Source: Rhodothermia bacterium (GTDB lineage: Bacteria; Bacteroidota; Rhodothermia; Balneolales; Balneolaceae). Taken from it: a stretch of 64,000 nucleotides of DNA. The stretch spans positions 1 to 64,000 of the forward strand of contig JAUICM010000005.1 in NCBI GenBank assembly GCA_030427885.1, read 5' to 3'. The position numbers were made by a program, and so were the translations under genes. The notes under the pieces are model-generated. The model did not search any database. It saw only the letters and a list, made by a program, of their open reading frames with translations, and had not been told where the DNA came from. Below are positions 47,762 to 55,501 of the stretch, one piece after another (the stretch's first letter is position 1; each line of letters begins with the position of its first letter).

Positions 47762-49051
47762 TTACAGTCCTGCTTTGTCAAAAGCTTCTTGTGCTTTATC
47801 CTGCATGTCAAGTAAAGTGTAAACACGGGATAATGTTTCCCAGTACTTGGTATTCTCAGGATCAAGCTCTGCTGCTCTCTCGTAGTTGACCATTGCCTTT
47901 TTCAGGATCTCTTTTGCTTGAGCGTCAAATTCATCCGCTTTATCGTTATCCAGAGTCAGGTTACGCTTATCAAAAAGTGCTGCTGCTTTATTCTGATAGA
48001 TCACGCCAAGAAGGTTGAAAGTACTGACATTGTCATCATTTAGTTCAGCCGATTTAACAAGCTCGGTGATAGCAAGATTACTCAGTCGTTCGATTTCATT
48101 TTCCAAAGGCTTAAGACTCTTCTCGATCTTTTCAAATTCAGCTTTTTTGGAAGATTTCCCTAATAGTTGATATAGTGAATCAACACCAATTGCCAGAGAA
48201 TCGTTAAGATTTAGTACTTGCTGGTAGATCTGAGATCCAATAACAAGGCGATACTGAGCATTGTCAGGGTCAGACTGAACCAGCTTGTTCATCACATCCA
48301 TTGCTTGCTCTGTACGACCAGTCTGGAAGTAAGCATCAGCAATTTTTTGTACCAGATAAACAGTATCAGGATATAACTCAAGTCCTTCTTCCAAAACTTT
48401 AACAGCTCCTTCATAGTCTTTCAACTGAAGGTAGGAGGTAGAGATGAGATCATATTGAGGAGCACTTCCGGGATCATCGATTTCGATAGATTTATGAAGC
48501 ACCTTGATAGCTTCAGCATATTTTCCATCCCGGTAATACACACGTCCCAGAATCTCGTAAGATATAGAGCTGTCAGGGTTAGCAGTAATAGCGTTCAATA
48601 AGTGAGATTCAGCGATCTCAAATGGATTTTCAACACTTGCCATAACGCTATCATTATTGATATATGGAATAGAAGCATTATGCTCATTACTCCAGGCACC
48701 CATAATAATATTATTGATCTGACCGGCTTCATCAGCTGGTTTCTCCTCTAGTGCATACAATTCACGAGCCTTTACCAGATTCTTATACATATCAGCGTAA
48801 TAAGGCTTTCGTGACGAAACGTCTTCTGTATTTTCAGCAATAATGCTCTGAGTAAGTCCTTTGTAATAGTATCCGTTGGGATTATCAGGTTGAGTAGCAA
48901 TTGCTGAATCGGCAGCGTTTATTGCGGCGTCATAGTTTTGGCTGCTTATGCCCTTCTTGATTGGGGCTATCAGCGGATCTTCAGTAGCGCAGTTAGTTAG
49001 TACAAGCGCAACAAGTAGTACGGAGAAAAGAGTGTAAACTTGCTTTTTCAT
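47762..49051 (-). CDS. TPR lipoprotein (paralogue B)
   Basis: This 429-residue protein has a lipoprotein signal (lipobox LTNC, Cys21) and six or more TPR units (about 30-425), e.g. ISYEILGRVYYRDGKYAEAIKVL and VLEEGLELYPDTV. It contains the WSNEHNAS segment (near residue 130) shared with the next gene. It is the first gene of the unit with paralogue A and metB, behind a good promoter candidate at 49102-49131. Function is unknown; lipoproteins like this often serve as envelope assembly scaffolds. Confidence 0.78.
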   Translation of the reverse strand: MKKQVYTLFSVLLVALVLTNCATEDPLIAPIKKGISSQNYDAAINAADSAIATQPDNPNGYYYKGLTQSIIAENTEDVSSRKPYYADMYKNLVKARELYALEEKPADEAGQINNIIMGAWSNEHNASIPYINNDSVMASVENPFEIAESHLLNAITANPDSSISYEILGRVYYRDGKYAEAIKVLHKSIEIDDPGSAPQYDLISTSYLQLKDYEGAVKVLEEGLELYPDTVYLVQKIADAYFQTGRTEQAMDVMNKLVQSDPDNAQYRLVIGSQIYQQVLNLNDSLAIGVDSLYQLLGKSSKKAEFEKIEKSLKPLENEIERLSNLAITELVKSAELNDDNVSTFNLLGVIYQNKAAALFDKRNLTLDNDKADEFDAQAKEILKKAMVNYERAAELDPENTKYWETLSRVYTLLDMQDKAQEAFDKAGL

Positions 49052-49101
49052 GTTTATTCGATTGAATGTGTAGGATTAAAATTCGTTTATTTCAAGTCTA
49101 A

Positions 49102-49131
49102 GAAAGTAACCATATAATGAACTTTCTGCAA
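49102..49131 (-). promoter_or_regulatory. Bacteroidota-type promoter for the TPR lipoprotein operon
   Basis: On the minus strand TTG (49131-49129), a 20-nt spacer and TACTTTC (49108-49102) fit the TTG-N17-23-TAnnTTTG pattern. It sits about 50 nt ahead of the ATG at 49051. The divergent ridA gene starts at 49179. Confidence 0.5.
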
Positions 49132-49178
49132 TAAAAGACAAGACCAAGTTCTTGTCAGAAATAACATTAAAAGCATTT

Positions 49179-49556
49179 ATGAAAAAAATAGTATCAACAC
49201 CAAAAGCCCCGGCTGCTATTGGCCCATATAGTCAGGCAACTATTCATAATGGACTCGTGTATTGTTCCGGACAGATAGCACTGGATCCGGAGACCATGCA
49301 AATTGTTGGAGATGATGCGGCTTCTCAGGCTAAGCAGGTAATGAAAAATTTAGGAGCGGTGCTCGCTGAGGCGGGAACTGACTTCTCAAAAGTATTGAAA
49401 TGTTCAATTTTTCTGGATGATATGGGTGACTTCGGAGAAGTGAATGAGGTGTACGGGAGTTATTTCCAGTCAGAGCCTCCGGCACGGGAAACGGTAGCAG
49501 TCGAGACTCTTCCTAAAAGCGTACTCGTAGAAATAAGCTGTATTGCTTATATCTGA
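49179..49556 (+). CDS. ridA: RidA family reactive-intermediate deaminase
   Basis: This 125-residue YjgF/YER057c/UK114-family protein hydrolyses reactive enamine/imine intermediates released by PLP enzymes. Motifs are APAAIGPYSQA, YCSGQIALDP and the C-terminal PARETVAVETLPK with the conserved Arg, then VEISCIAYI. I use the ATG at 49179; a TTG at 49152 would add nine residues not found in the family. It converges with the M23 gene, stop to stop. A link to the PLP enzyme MetB nearby is possible. Confidence 0.93.
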   Translation: MKKIVSTPKAPAAIGPYSQATIHNGLVYCSGQIALDPETMQIVGDDAASQAKQVMKNLGAVLAEAGTDFSKVLKCSIFLDDMGDFGEVNEVYGSYFQSEPPARETVAVETLPKSVLVEISCIAYI

Positions 49557-49557
49557 T

Positions 49558-51387
49558 CTACTTTGTGTAGGTTTTCTGAGTTTTGTTACCCGCCCTGTCA
49601 AATACGGTTATCTCAATGGTATTTGTTTTGGCGGGTTTAAACTCGGGGTTATAGTAGATCAAAAGGTCTTCTTCGTTGTCAAACTCAACGATTCCCTTCT
49701 TGCCATTTACAATAATCTCGGCACTTTTATAGTCGATTCCGGATAAGGAGTCAAAAGCATAAATATAGATCAGGGTTTTTCCATAACTGGTTTGAACGAT
49801 TCTGGGTTCGTCAACTTCAGGAGCGTCAACATCATCAAGTATCAGGAATTCTCCAAGATCTGATGGAAAACCATAAACGGTTCTTCCTCGTAGTATTGAA
49901 TCCACATATCTGATGCGATTCCTGAGCCGGTCGAGCCTGTACATCCGGTAATGATGACCTTTTTTAAAATGGTCGCCAAGATAATAGCTGATCATAATAT
50001 CCTTCCTGGCAGGAATCATACCGGGCTGAATATTTATATATGGCGAATCATCATGAAAGGAATGGTAGGATATAGTTGTAAGCGTATCAAAAAAAGCCTT
50101 TTCAGGAAACCGAACCGTTAGTTTTTGGTCAGGGGTAGTGAATTTATACGGCTTATCTGGAGTAAAACGAGCTATGAAATAAGTAGTGTCTCCGGCAAAT
50201 TGAACCTTTTGATTCAGCGATTCAGACCAGGTTCTGCCAAAAGAATAATTACGAAGATCAATGGTTAGCTCATCTTTTGTTGATGCCCAATTATTCGACC
50301 AATACCATTCACGAATAGGAGAGTATGGGAAGTGGTCGCTATGGGTCGCATTTTTGTTTTCTGAATATTCATCAATCTGAACTGAAGCTGCTGTTTCATT
50401 ACCGAAATAGTCTCTGGCTACTATAGTCAGATTTATAACAGAATCACTAGGATTAATTATAGTCTTGGGATCAACTTTCAGATAAAATGGATTATCAGGA
50501 CCGTCTTTTTTGAATAAGGTCTGAAAAGTTCTCCGGTGATCTCCAAAAGCTGTGAGTCGGTCATTCAGCATCAGGTCGTCTTCATCAAAAGAAAACTCAT
50601 TCAGCCGCTCATGGAACAGAGTATCCGTTTTCGAAAGCAGAAGTAATTCATACACGGCATATTTATTGGAGACTTCATCGGCACCGTCATACACATTCAC
50701 TGAAAGTCCAACCGGACCTGAAGCCTGAATTGGCCCGAACTCGGAAATTCCGTTTTTAACATTTCCGGGGTAAAATACTTTTGGGAAATAGGAACCCTCA
50801 ATAAGTGTTTTCTGAGATAAGGGAACAGCCATGACAGAGCTGATTAACGGAGCAATGTTGTCCTCAATACTCAGGTTGGTTCTCAAAGCATTAAATGGAG
50901 TCTCATCTGGATAACGGGTCTCAAAGTGCAAGTGGGGAGGGCCTACTCCGGTGGAACCTGTAAAGCCGATCACATCACCCTGCTTTACCTGAATTTGAAG
51001 AGAATCAATAGTTTGATCAATTTCAAAAGAATAGTCAGTCATCCTGACTGAATCTATGTAAGATTGAAGTTTATCATTGAAGCGCTGAAGATGAGCATAT
51101 ACAGTAAAAGTACTGTCAGGATGCCGCAGATAGATCACCTTACCATAGCCCTTTACCGAGATCGCTAAGCGATACACATATCCATCTTTAGCTGCATATA
51201 CTTTATAGCCTTCGCGACCCCAGGTTTTTATATCCAGTCCGGAATGAAAGTGAGCAGCCCGTGTTTCGCCAAAAGTAGAAGTAAGATGATTACTGGCATT
51301 GGTAGGCCACAAATAACCTGAAGATTGAGCATATCCTGATTGAGCAAAGAGTAGATAAACAGAGAATAGTATCGCGGATCGGATCAC
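49558..51387 (-). CDS. Secreted M23-family metallopeptidase
   Basis: This 609-residue exported protein has a signal peptide (1-20). An N-terminal LytM/M23 domain has zinc ligands His48 and Asp52 in HSGLD and PHLHFE near 158-163. A long C-terminal beta-rich region (about 200-609) contains Ig-like strands such as DRAGNKTQKTYTK at the end. M23 enzymes cut peptidoglycan cross-bridges. The large beta region is unusual in size and may anchor or regulate the enzyme. It overlaps the FAH-family gene by 4 nt. Confidence 0.88.
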   Translation of the reverse strand: MIRSAILFSVYLLFAQSGYAQSSGYLWPTNASNHLTSTFGETRAAHFHSGLDIKTWGREGYKVYAAKDGYVYRLAISVKGYGKVIYLRHPDSTFTVYAHLQRFNDKLQSYIDSVRMTDYSFEIDQTIDSLQIQVKQGDVIGFTGSTGVGPPHLHFETRYPDETPFNALRTNLSIEDNIAPLISSVMAVPLSQKTLIEGSYFPKVFYPGNVKNGISEFGPIQASGPVGLSVNVYDGADEVSNKYAVYELLLLSKTDTLFHERLNEFSFDEDDLMLNDRLTAFGDHRRTFQTLFKKDGPDNPFYLKVDPKTIINPSDSVINLTIVARDYFGNETAASVQIDEYSENKNATHSDHFPYSPIREWYWSNNWASTKDELTIDLRNYSFGRTWSESLNQKVQFAGDTTYFIARFTPDKPYKFTTPDQKLTVRFPEKAFFDTLTTISYHSFHDDSPYINIQPGMIPARKDIMISYYLGDHFKKGHHYRMYRLDRLRNRIRYVDSILRGRTVYGFPSDLGEFLILDDVDAPEVDEPRIVQTSYGKTLIYIYAFDSLSGIDYKSAEIIVNGKKGIVEFDNEEDLLIYYNPEFKPAKTNTIEITVFDRAGNKTQKTYTK

Positions 51388-52040
51388 TTTGAAATACTTA
51401 CAGTTAATGTAGCCAGGTCATTACCCAGAATGGCTTCGATGTTATTTCCTGCTTGTACCGCTGATACCCCTTCCGGTGTTCCCGTAAAAATCAGATCTCC
51501 TTCAGTAAGGGTGAAAATAGTGGAAAGAAAGCTTACCAATTCAGGAATACTGAATATCATGTGGTCGGTATTGCCATGCTGACGAAGCTCTCCGTCTACA
51601 AGTATTTTAAGCTCAAGGCTCTCAATAGATTCGCCAGCGTTTAGTTTAATGAAATTGCTTACCGGTGCAAAATGATCAAAACCCTTGGCGATACTCCAGG
51701 GTTGTCCTTTATCCTTGGCTTGTTTCTGCAGATCTCTGGCGGTGAAGTCAATTCCAATCCCAAATCCAGCTATGTGATCCCAGGCATCACTTTCAGATAT
51801 ATTTTTTCCAGATTTACCAATGGCCAGCACAAGTTCCACCTCGTGGTGAATATCAGTACTTTGGGGGGGTAAATTTATCAGGCTTCCATCTGTGCAAAGT
51901 GCTGATAGTGGTTTTAAAAACACTATTGGTTCGGAGGGAGGAAGATGTCCCATTTCCTTTGCGTGTTCAGCATAATTTCTTCCGATACAGAAAATTGAGT
52001 GGGCTGGGAGATCAAGGCCCGGAATGATAAAATGTGCCAT
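51384..52040 (-). CDS. Fumarylacetoacetate hydrolase family protein
   Basis: This 218-residue FAH-domain protein has the metal-binding motif E-x-E in HHEVELVLAIG and the Asp in GFGIGIDFTARD, plus FCIGRNYAEHAKEM at the N-terminus and IFTGTPEGV near the end. The family includes oxaloacetate decarboxylases, acylpyruvases and dihydroxy-acid hydrolases. A small acylpyruvase/oxaloacetate decarboxylase (FAHD1-like) role is likely for this size. It overlaps the M23 gene by 4 nt and is separated from rpmA by a terminator. Confidence 0.88.
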   Translation of the reverse strand: MAHFIIPGLDLPAHSIFCIGRNYAEHAKEMGHLPPSEPIVFLKPLSALCTDGSLINLPPQSTDIHHEVELVLAIGKSGKNISESDAWDHIAGFGIGIDFTARDLQKQAKDKGQPWSIAKGFDHFAPVSNFIKLNAGESIESLELKILVDGELRQHGNTDHMIFSIPELVSFLSTIFTLTEGDLIFTGTPEGVSAVQAGNNIEAILGNDLATLTVSISK

Positions 52041-52053
52041 AGTTTCAAGATAT

Positions 52054-52087
52054 AAAAAAAGCCATCCGTCTGCTGAGGGATGGCTTT
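52054..52087 (-). terminator. Rho-independent terminator after rpmA
   Basis: On the minus strand a perfect 10-bp stem (AAAGCCATCC with GGATGGCTTT, 52058-52067 and 52078-52087) with a 10-nt loop runs into a seven-T tract. It ends the rplU-rpmA transcript. Confidence 0.9.
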
Positions 52088-52105
52088 GAAACTAATAACT
52101 TTTAC

Positions 52106-52360
52106 TTAGCTTGCAGGATCTACATTAACAAACTTACGACCAGAAGTTGTAGAAAATGAAACGTGACCATCAGCAATAGCAAATAGTGTATCATCGCCAC
52201 CACGTTTTACATTTTGACCCGGGTGGAATTTTGTTCCTCTTTGACGAACAATGATACCACCAGCTCGAACAAACTCACCGCCAAATCTTTTAACGCCAAG
52301 TCGTTTACTTTCTGAATCGCGACCGTTTTTGGTAGAACCCTGACCTTTCTTATGTGCCAT
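52106..52360 (-). CDS. rpmA: 50S ribosomal protein L27
   Basis: This 84-residue ribosomal protein begins [16 protein letters not shown] with the flexible N-terminal tail that reaches the peptidyl transferase centre. It also shows the family core [10 protein letters not shown] and [13 protein letters not shown]. There is no N-terminal pre-sequence of the Firmicutes type. It follows rplU by 30 nt, the near-universal L21-L27 order. Confidence 0.97.
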   Translation of the reverse strand: MAHKKGQGSTKNGRDSESKRLGVKRFGGEFVRAGGIIVRQRGTKFHPGQNVKRGGDDTLFAIADGHVSFSTTSGRKFVNVDPAS

Positions 52361-52390
52361 TTGTTTGTGCCTTTATCTTTACTTTAAAAA

Positions 52391-52882
52391 TTAACTTAGA
52401 GCTTCGATCAGTTCAGCTTTCTTCATGCTTGAGTAGCCTGTGATCCCTTTGTCTTTTGCCATTTCTTTAAGTTCGGCAACAGTATTAGAGCTCAAATCAG
52501 AAGCCTCCGCTTTAGGTGCAGCTTCTTTGGTTTCTTCGGCAGCTTTAGGTGCTGCTTTTTTCTTAGTACTACCACCAAGAGTAATTCCCTCGATCTGAAT
52601 CTGAGACATTACCTGTCGGTGACCATTTAATTTTTGATATCCTTTACGGCGCTTCTTTTTGAAAACAAGAACTTTGTCTGCTTTAACATCTTCGAGCAGA
52701 GTTGCAGAAACTTCTGCACCTTCAACTACGGGAGTTCCAATCTTTACACCTTTATCATCTTTTACAAGAAGTACCTTGTCAAAAGTAAGCTTACTGTTAT
52801 CAGCAGTTTGCTTATCTACAAACAATACATCCTTTTCGGCTACTTTGTATTGATGACCGCCAATTTCTACGATCGCGTACAT
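52391..52882 (-). CDS. rplU: 50S ribosomal protein L21 with Rho_N-like C-terminal extension
   Basis: This is a 163-residue L21. Residues 1-103 are the normal protein: MYAIVEIGGHQYKV, then FKKKRRKGYQKLNGHRQ. An Ala/Lys/Glu-rich linker (about 106-127) follows, then a SAP/Rho_N-like helical module (130-163, SSNTVAELKEMAKDKGITG and KKAELIEAL). Typical L21 is about 103 residues. I start at the ATG at 52882; the longer frame to 52948 does not match the family. A candidate promoter lies at 52924-52948. Confidence 0.95.
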   Translation of the reverse strand: MYAIVEIGGHQYKVAEKDVLFVDKQTADNSKLTFDKVLLVKDDKGVKIGTPVVEGAEVSATLLEDVKADKVLVFKKKRRKGYQKLNGHRQVMSQIQIEGITLGGSTKKKAAPKAAEETKEAAPKAEASDLSSNTVAELKEMAKDKGITGYSSMKKAELIEALS

Positions 52883-52923
52883 AATCTTTAGTTTAATTTC
52901 TTTTGCGATTTTATCAGAGCTTG

Positions 52924-52948
52924 CAAAGATAAGGGAATATGCGTTCAA
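52924..52948 (-). promoter_or_regulatory. Candidate promoter for rplU-rpmA
   Basis: On the minus strand TATCTTTG (52931-52924) is an exact match to the Bacteroidota -7 consensus TAnnTTTG. It is 41 nt before the rplU ATG, with a T-rich stretch and a TTG (52948-52946) upstream. The TTG spacing (14 nt) is shorter than usual, so the -33 element is unclear. Confidence 0.45.
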
Positions 52949-53015
52949 AAAAAAGAAAATTTCATCTCGATAATTAATTCCTCATCATTAAATTGAAGCT
53001 GTTACAGTCCTGATA

Positions 53016-54146
53016 ATGAACCTTCAATTACAACCGATCAATTCAGTGGCCGAAGCTAATTTTGATACATGGACCTCGCTCTTTCTTTTTGCATCTGCTC
53101 AAGGGGTATTCTTGTCTGTGATCCTGTTTTTGAGGAAGGAGACTAAAGCTTCCGTTTTAGCTTTAATGGTGCTGATGTTTTCAATAACTCTGGTTGAGTA
53201 TGTGTTCTTTTGGAGCGGTTTTCGATTCAGCTTTCCACATCTGAATAATATCAGCATGCCTTTATTTTTTCTGTATGGTCCGTTATTGCTGTTATTCATA
53301 CAAGCTCAATTGGGAAGACAAAAACGGATAGCAGGGTACTGGTATCATTTTGTGCCCTTTGTACTTTTTCTGATCTACTACCTTCCATATTACTTCCTGG
53401 AAACAGAAGCTAAGCTAATGTATGCTACTGGTCAGGTTCAGTTATCAGAAGTTCAGCTGGTCTTTATCAGATTCATTCCGTGGCTCCAGGTTTTATCACT
53501 TGCTTCATATACTATTGTAAGTTACAGGGAGTATTCCAGCTCGGGTGAACAAAACAGAGCTCACAGATCTGTGATCAGAAATATTCTGATCGCTTTCACC
53601 GGTTTTGTGGTTTCATTTCTCAGCTACTACCTGATGGTGACTTTCTTCAGATATGATCTGACCGGCGACTATGTCATTTCTGTGGCCATGAGTATTTTCA
53701 TCTATTACATAGGTTATTTGGGATATAATGGTCTTTTGGCAGCGAATGGAAATGGGAAAAAATACCGGAACTCCACGCTCACTGATAGTGAGTCAAAACA
53801 GATCATTCATGATCTGAATGAAGTGATGACTTCCCAAAAAGTATTTCTGGAGAGAACCCTGAGCCTTGATGAGCTTTCTTCTAAAGTTGGTACTCCGAAA
53901 CATCATCTGTCACAGGTATTAAATGAACAGGCTCAAAAGAGTTTCTCTGATTTTGTAAATGAGTACAGGGTGGAGGAAGCCAAAAAGTTGTTGCGTTCTG
54001 AAGAGCTGAATTTGAGTATGAATGGAATAGCTACAGAGGCCGGGTTCAATAACAGGACTACCTTTAATAATGTTTTTAAAAAATTCACTGGACAAACCCC
54101 TTCAGAATATAGGCGAATGAGCATCAAAGCTGTTAACTCCGATTAA
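53016..54146 (+). CDS. AraC-family regulator with N-terminal membrane domain
   Basis: This 376-residue protein has about seven hydrophobic segments in residues 20-245 and a C-terminal AraC HTH (about 268-370). The HTH contains LSLDELSSKVGTPKHHLSQVLN and the second helix pair GIATEAGFNNRTTFNNVFKKFTGQTPSEYR. The membrane half should sense a signal in the envelope or lipid phase, and the cytoplasmic half should bind DNA. Targets are unknown. The next gene, a secreted DUF1579-like protein, begins 77 nt later and may be under its control. Confidence 0.87.
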   Translation: MNLQLQPINSVAEANFDTWTSLFLFASAQGVFLSVILFLRKETKASVLALMVLMFSITLVEYVFFWSGFRFSFPHLNNISMPLFFLYGPLLLLFIQAQLGRQKRIAGYWYHFVPFVLFLIYYLPYYFLETEAKLMYATGQVQLSEVQLVFIRFIPWLQVLSLASYTIVSYREYSSSGEQNRAHRSVIRNILIAFTGFVVSFLSYYLMVTFFRYDLTGDYVISVAMSIFIYYIGYLGYNGLLAANGNGKKYRNSTLTDSESKQIIHDLNEVMTSQKVFLERTLSLDELSSKVGTPKHHLSQVLNEQAQKSFSDFVNEYRVEEAKKLLRSEELNLSMNGIATEAGFNNRTTFNNVFKKFTGQTPSEYRRMSIKAVNSD

Positions 54147-54223
54147 TCTTTACAGCTTTAATTTTTACTGGAAAAAGATTGTAGGTATGATGCAGTTGCT
54201 CAACTAAAACCAATCCTATTCTC

Positions 54224-54736
54224 ATGCGCATTATCTCAGTTATGATTCTTTTTTTGATAGTTCCGGTCATCGCAATGGCTCAACAGCAGCAACAAAGCCG
54301 CTGTAAAACTCAACCACAGTATCGGCAATTTGATTTCTGGATTGGTGAGTGGGAAGTCAAGAATCCCAATGACCAGGTGGTTGGAGCCAGTAAGATTGAA
54401 CTTACTGTAGGAGATTGTGTGATCCTTGAAAACTGGACCGGTGGTGGCGGTTATTCAGGCAAAAGCCTCAACTACTACAGTTTCTTTGATCAGAAATGGC
54501 ATCAGCACTGGATTGGCAGTGGTGGTATTCCGATAGATTTTTCTGGTAATTATGATTCTGAAGCAAAAGCAATGAAATATACCGGGAAGGGAATTGCACA
54601 GGGAGGAGTGGAAGTAGAATACAAACTCACCTTTCATCACTTATCAGATGATCATGTACGACAGCATTGGGAACAATCATCTGATGGAGGAGAAACATGG
54701 ACAACCATTTTTGATGGCCACTACCGCCGCAAATAA
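54224..54736 (+). CDS. Secreted DUF1579-like protein
   Basis: This 170-residue protein has a signal peptide (1-19, ending AMAQ). Its core resembles DUF1579: FDFWIGEWEV, then WTGGGGYSGKSLNYYSFFDQKWHQHWI, with tryptophans spaced along a lipocalin-like beta fold. No function is established. It follows the AraC-type regulator and is closed by a long hairpin at 54737-54780. Confidence 0.78.
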   Translation: MRIISVMILFLIVPVIAMAQQQQQSRCKTQPQYRQFDFWIGEWEVKNPNDQVVGASKIELTVGDCVILENWTGGGGYSGKSLNYYSFFDQKWHQHWIGSGGIPIDFSGNYDSEAKAMKYTGKGIAQGGVEVEYKLTFHHLSDDHVRQHWEQSSDGGETWTTIFDGHYRRK

Positions 54737-54780
54737 AACAACCCGTAGAGACACAAGATTTTCTGTCTCTACGGGTTGTT
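54737..54780. terminator. 17-bp perfect palindromic hairpin between convergent genes
   Basis: AACAACCCGTAGAGACA (54737-54753) is the exact reverse complement of 54764-54780, with a 10-nt loop. It lies between the convergent stops at 54736 and 54796 and can terminate in both directions. On the minus side it is followed by a T-rich stretch. The GTAGAGAC/GTCTCTAC core resembles palindromes I recall from intergenic repeats of Bacteroidota and cyanobacteria. Confidence 0.8.
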
Positions 54781-54795
54781 CGAAATATCAAAGCC

Positions 54796-55452
54796 TCAGG
54801 CTACTTTAGCTGGTGCTCGCTGAAAGCCCTGACGGTTCACATGGCCAATGTATTTACCAATGATGCGCACTTCTTCAAACACATCCGGTGAGACAAAGAT
54901 ATCATCATAATCTTCATTGGCGGCTTCCAGCCTCAGGCCATTATCATCCCAGAAGATCTTTTTCAGAGTAGTTTCTCTATTATAAAGAACGGCACCAATT
55001 TCTCCATTCTTTAATTCTGTATCCATAAGCAGTACGAAGTCACCATCATAAATATTAGCGTCTTTCATGCTGAAACCAGAAACCCGAAGTGCGAAAAGCT
55101 TATCAAGATTGGGGAACAGAGTGGATAAGGTTATCGAACCCAGGTCTGCTTCTACTGCTTCCTGGAGATATCCTGCGGCTATAAGTCCACGAATTGGAAT
55201 TCCGTCTTCTTCAGTTTCGTTACCCAGCATGCTTCGTTTATCGGATGGGAGATCATATTCCTCATCATTTCTTTTAACGAGGTATCCCTTTTTAAGTAAA
55301 GCCTGAATATTTTGTGTAACACTGTTGGGTGATCTGTATCCGAAATGATCGGCTATTTCCCGGTAGGTTGGCCATACATCGTATTCTTTTTTGTAATCAA
55401 CGATATATGAAAAAAATTCCTGCTGTTTTCGGGTTAAATGCGCATTATCCAT
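54796..55452 (-). CDS. lexA: LexA-type SOS repressor
   Basis: This 218-residue repressor has an N-terminal winged HTH (1-70, TRKQQEFFSYIVDYKKEYDVWPTYREIA), a cleavage site in IAAGYLQE (Ala93-Gly94) and a serine-lysine protease domain with Ser128 (GFSMKDANIYDGD) and Lys164 (TTLKKIF). The Ser-Lys spacing of 36 is close to E. coli LexA. I start at the ATG at 55452; the frame to 55605 would add 51 unrelated residues. It is divergent from the HEAT-cyclophilin gene with only 49 nt between starts. Confidence 0.92.
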   Translation of the reverse strand: MDNAHLTRKQQEFFSYIVDYKKEYDVWPTYREIADHFGYRSPNSVTQNIQALLKKGYLVKRNDEEYDLPSDKRSMLGNETEEDGIPIRGLIAAGYLQEAVEADLGSITLSTLFPNLDKLFALRVSGFSMKDANIYDGDFVLLMDTELKNGEIGAVLYNRETTLKKIFWDDNGLRLEAANEDYDDIFVSPDVFEEVRIIGKYIGHVNRQGFQRAPAKVA

Positions 55453-55501
55453 AGTATGATAGCTTAATGTGTAAAATATGTGTAAGAAAAGGAGTTTTTC
55501 A
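55453..55501. promoter_or_regulatory. Divergent lexA promoter region with TGTGTA repeats
   Basis: The 49-nt region separates the lexA ATG from the ATG at 55502. TGTGTA occurs at 55468-55473 and 55479-55484 (11-nt period), and again at 55520-55525 followed by TGTATA at 55533-55538 inside the downstream coding region. These may be LexA operator half-sites, since lexA is usually self-regulated. The Shine-Dalgarno for 55502 is GGAG at 55491-55494. Confidence 0.45.
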
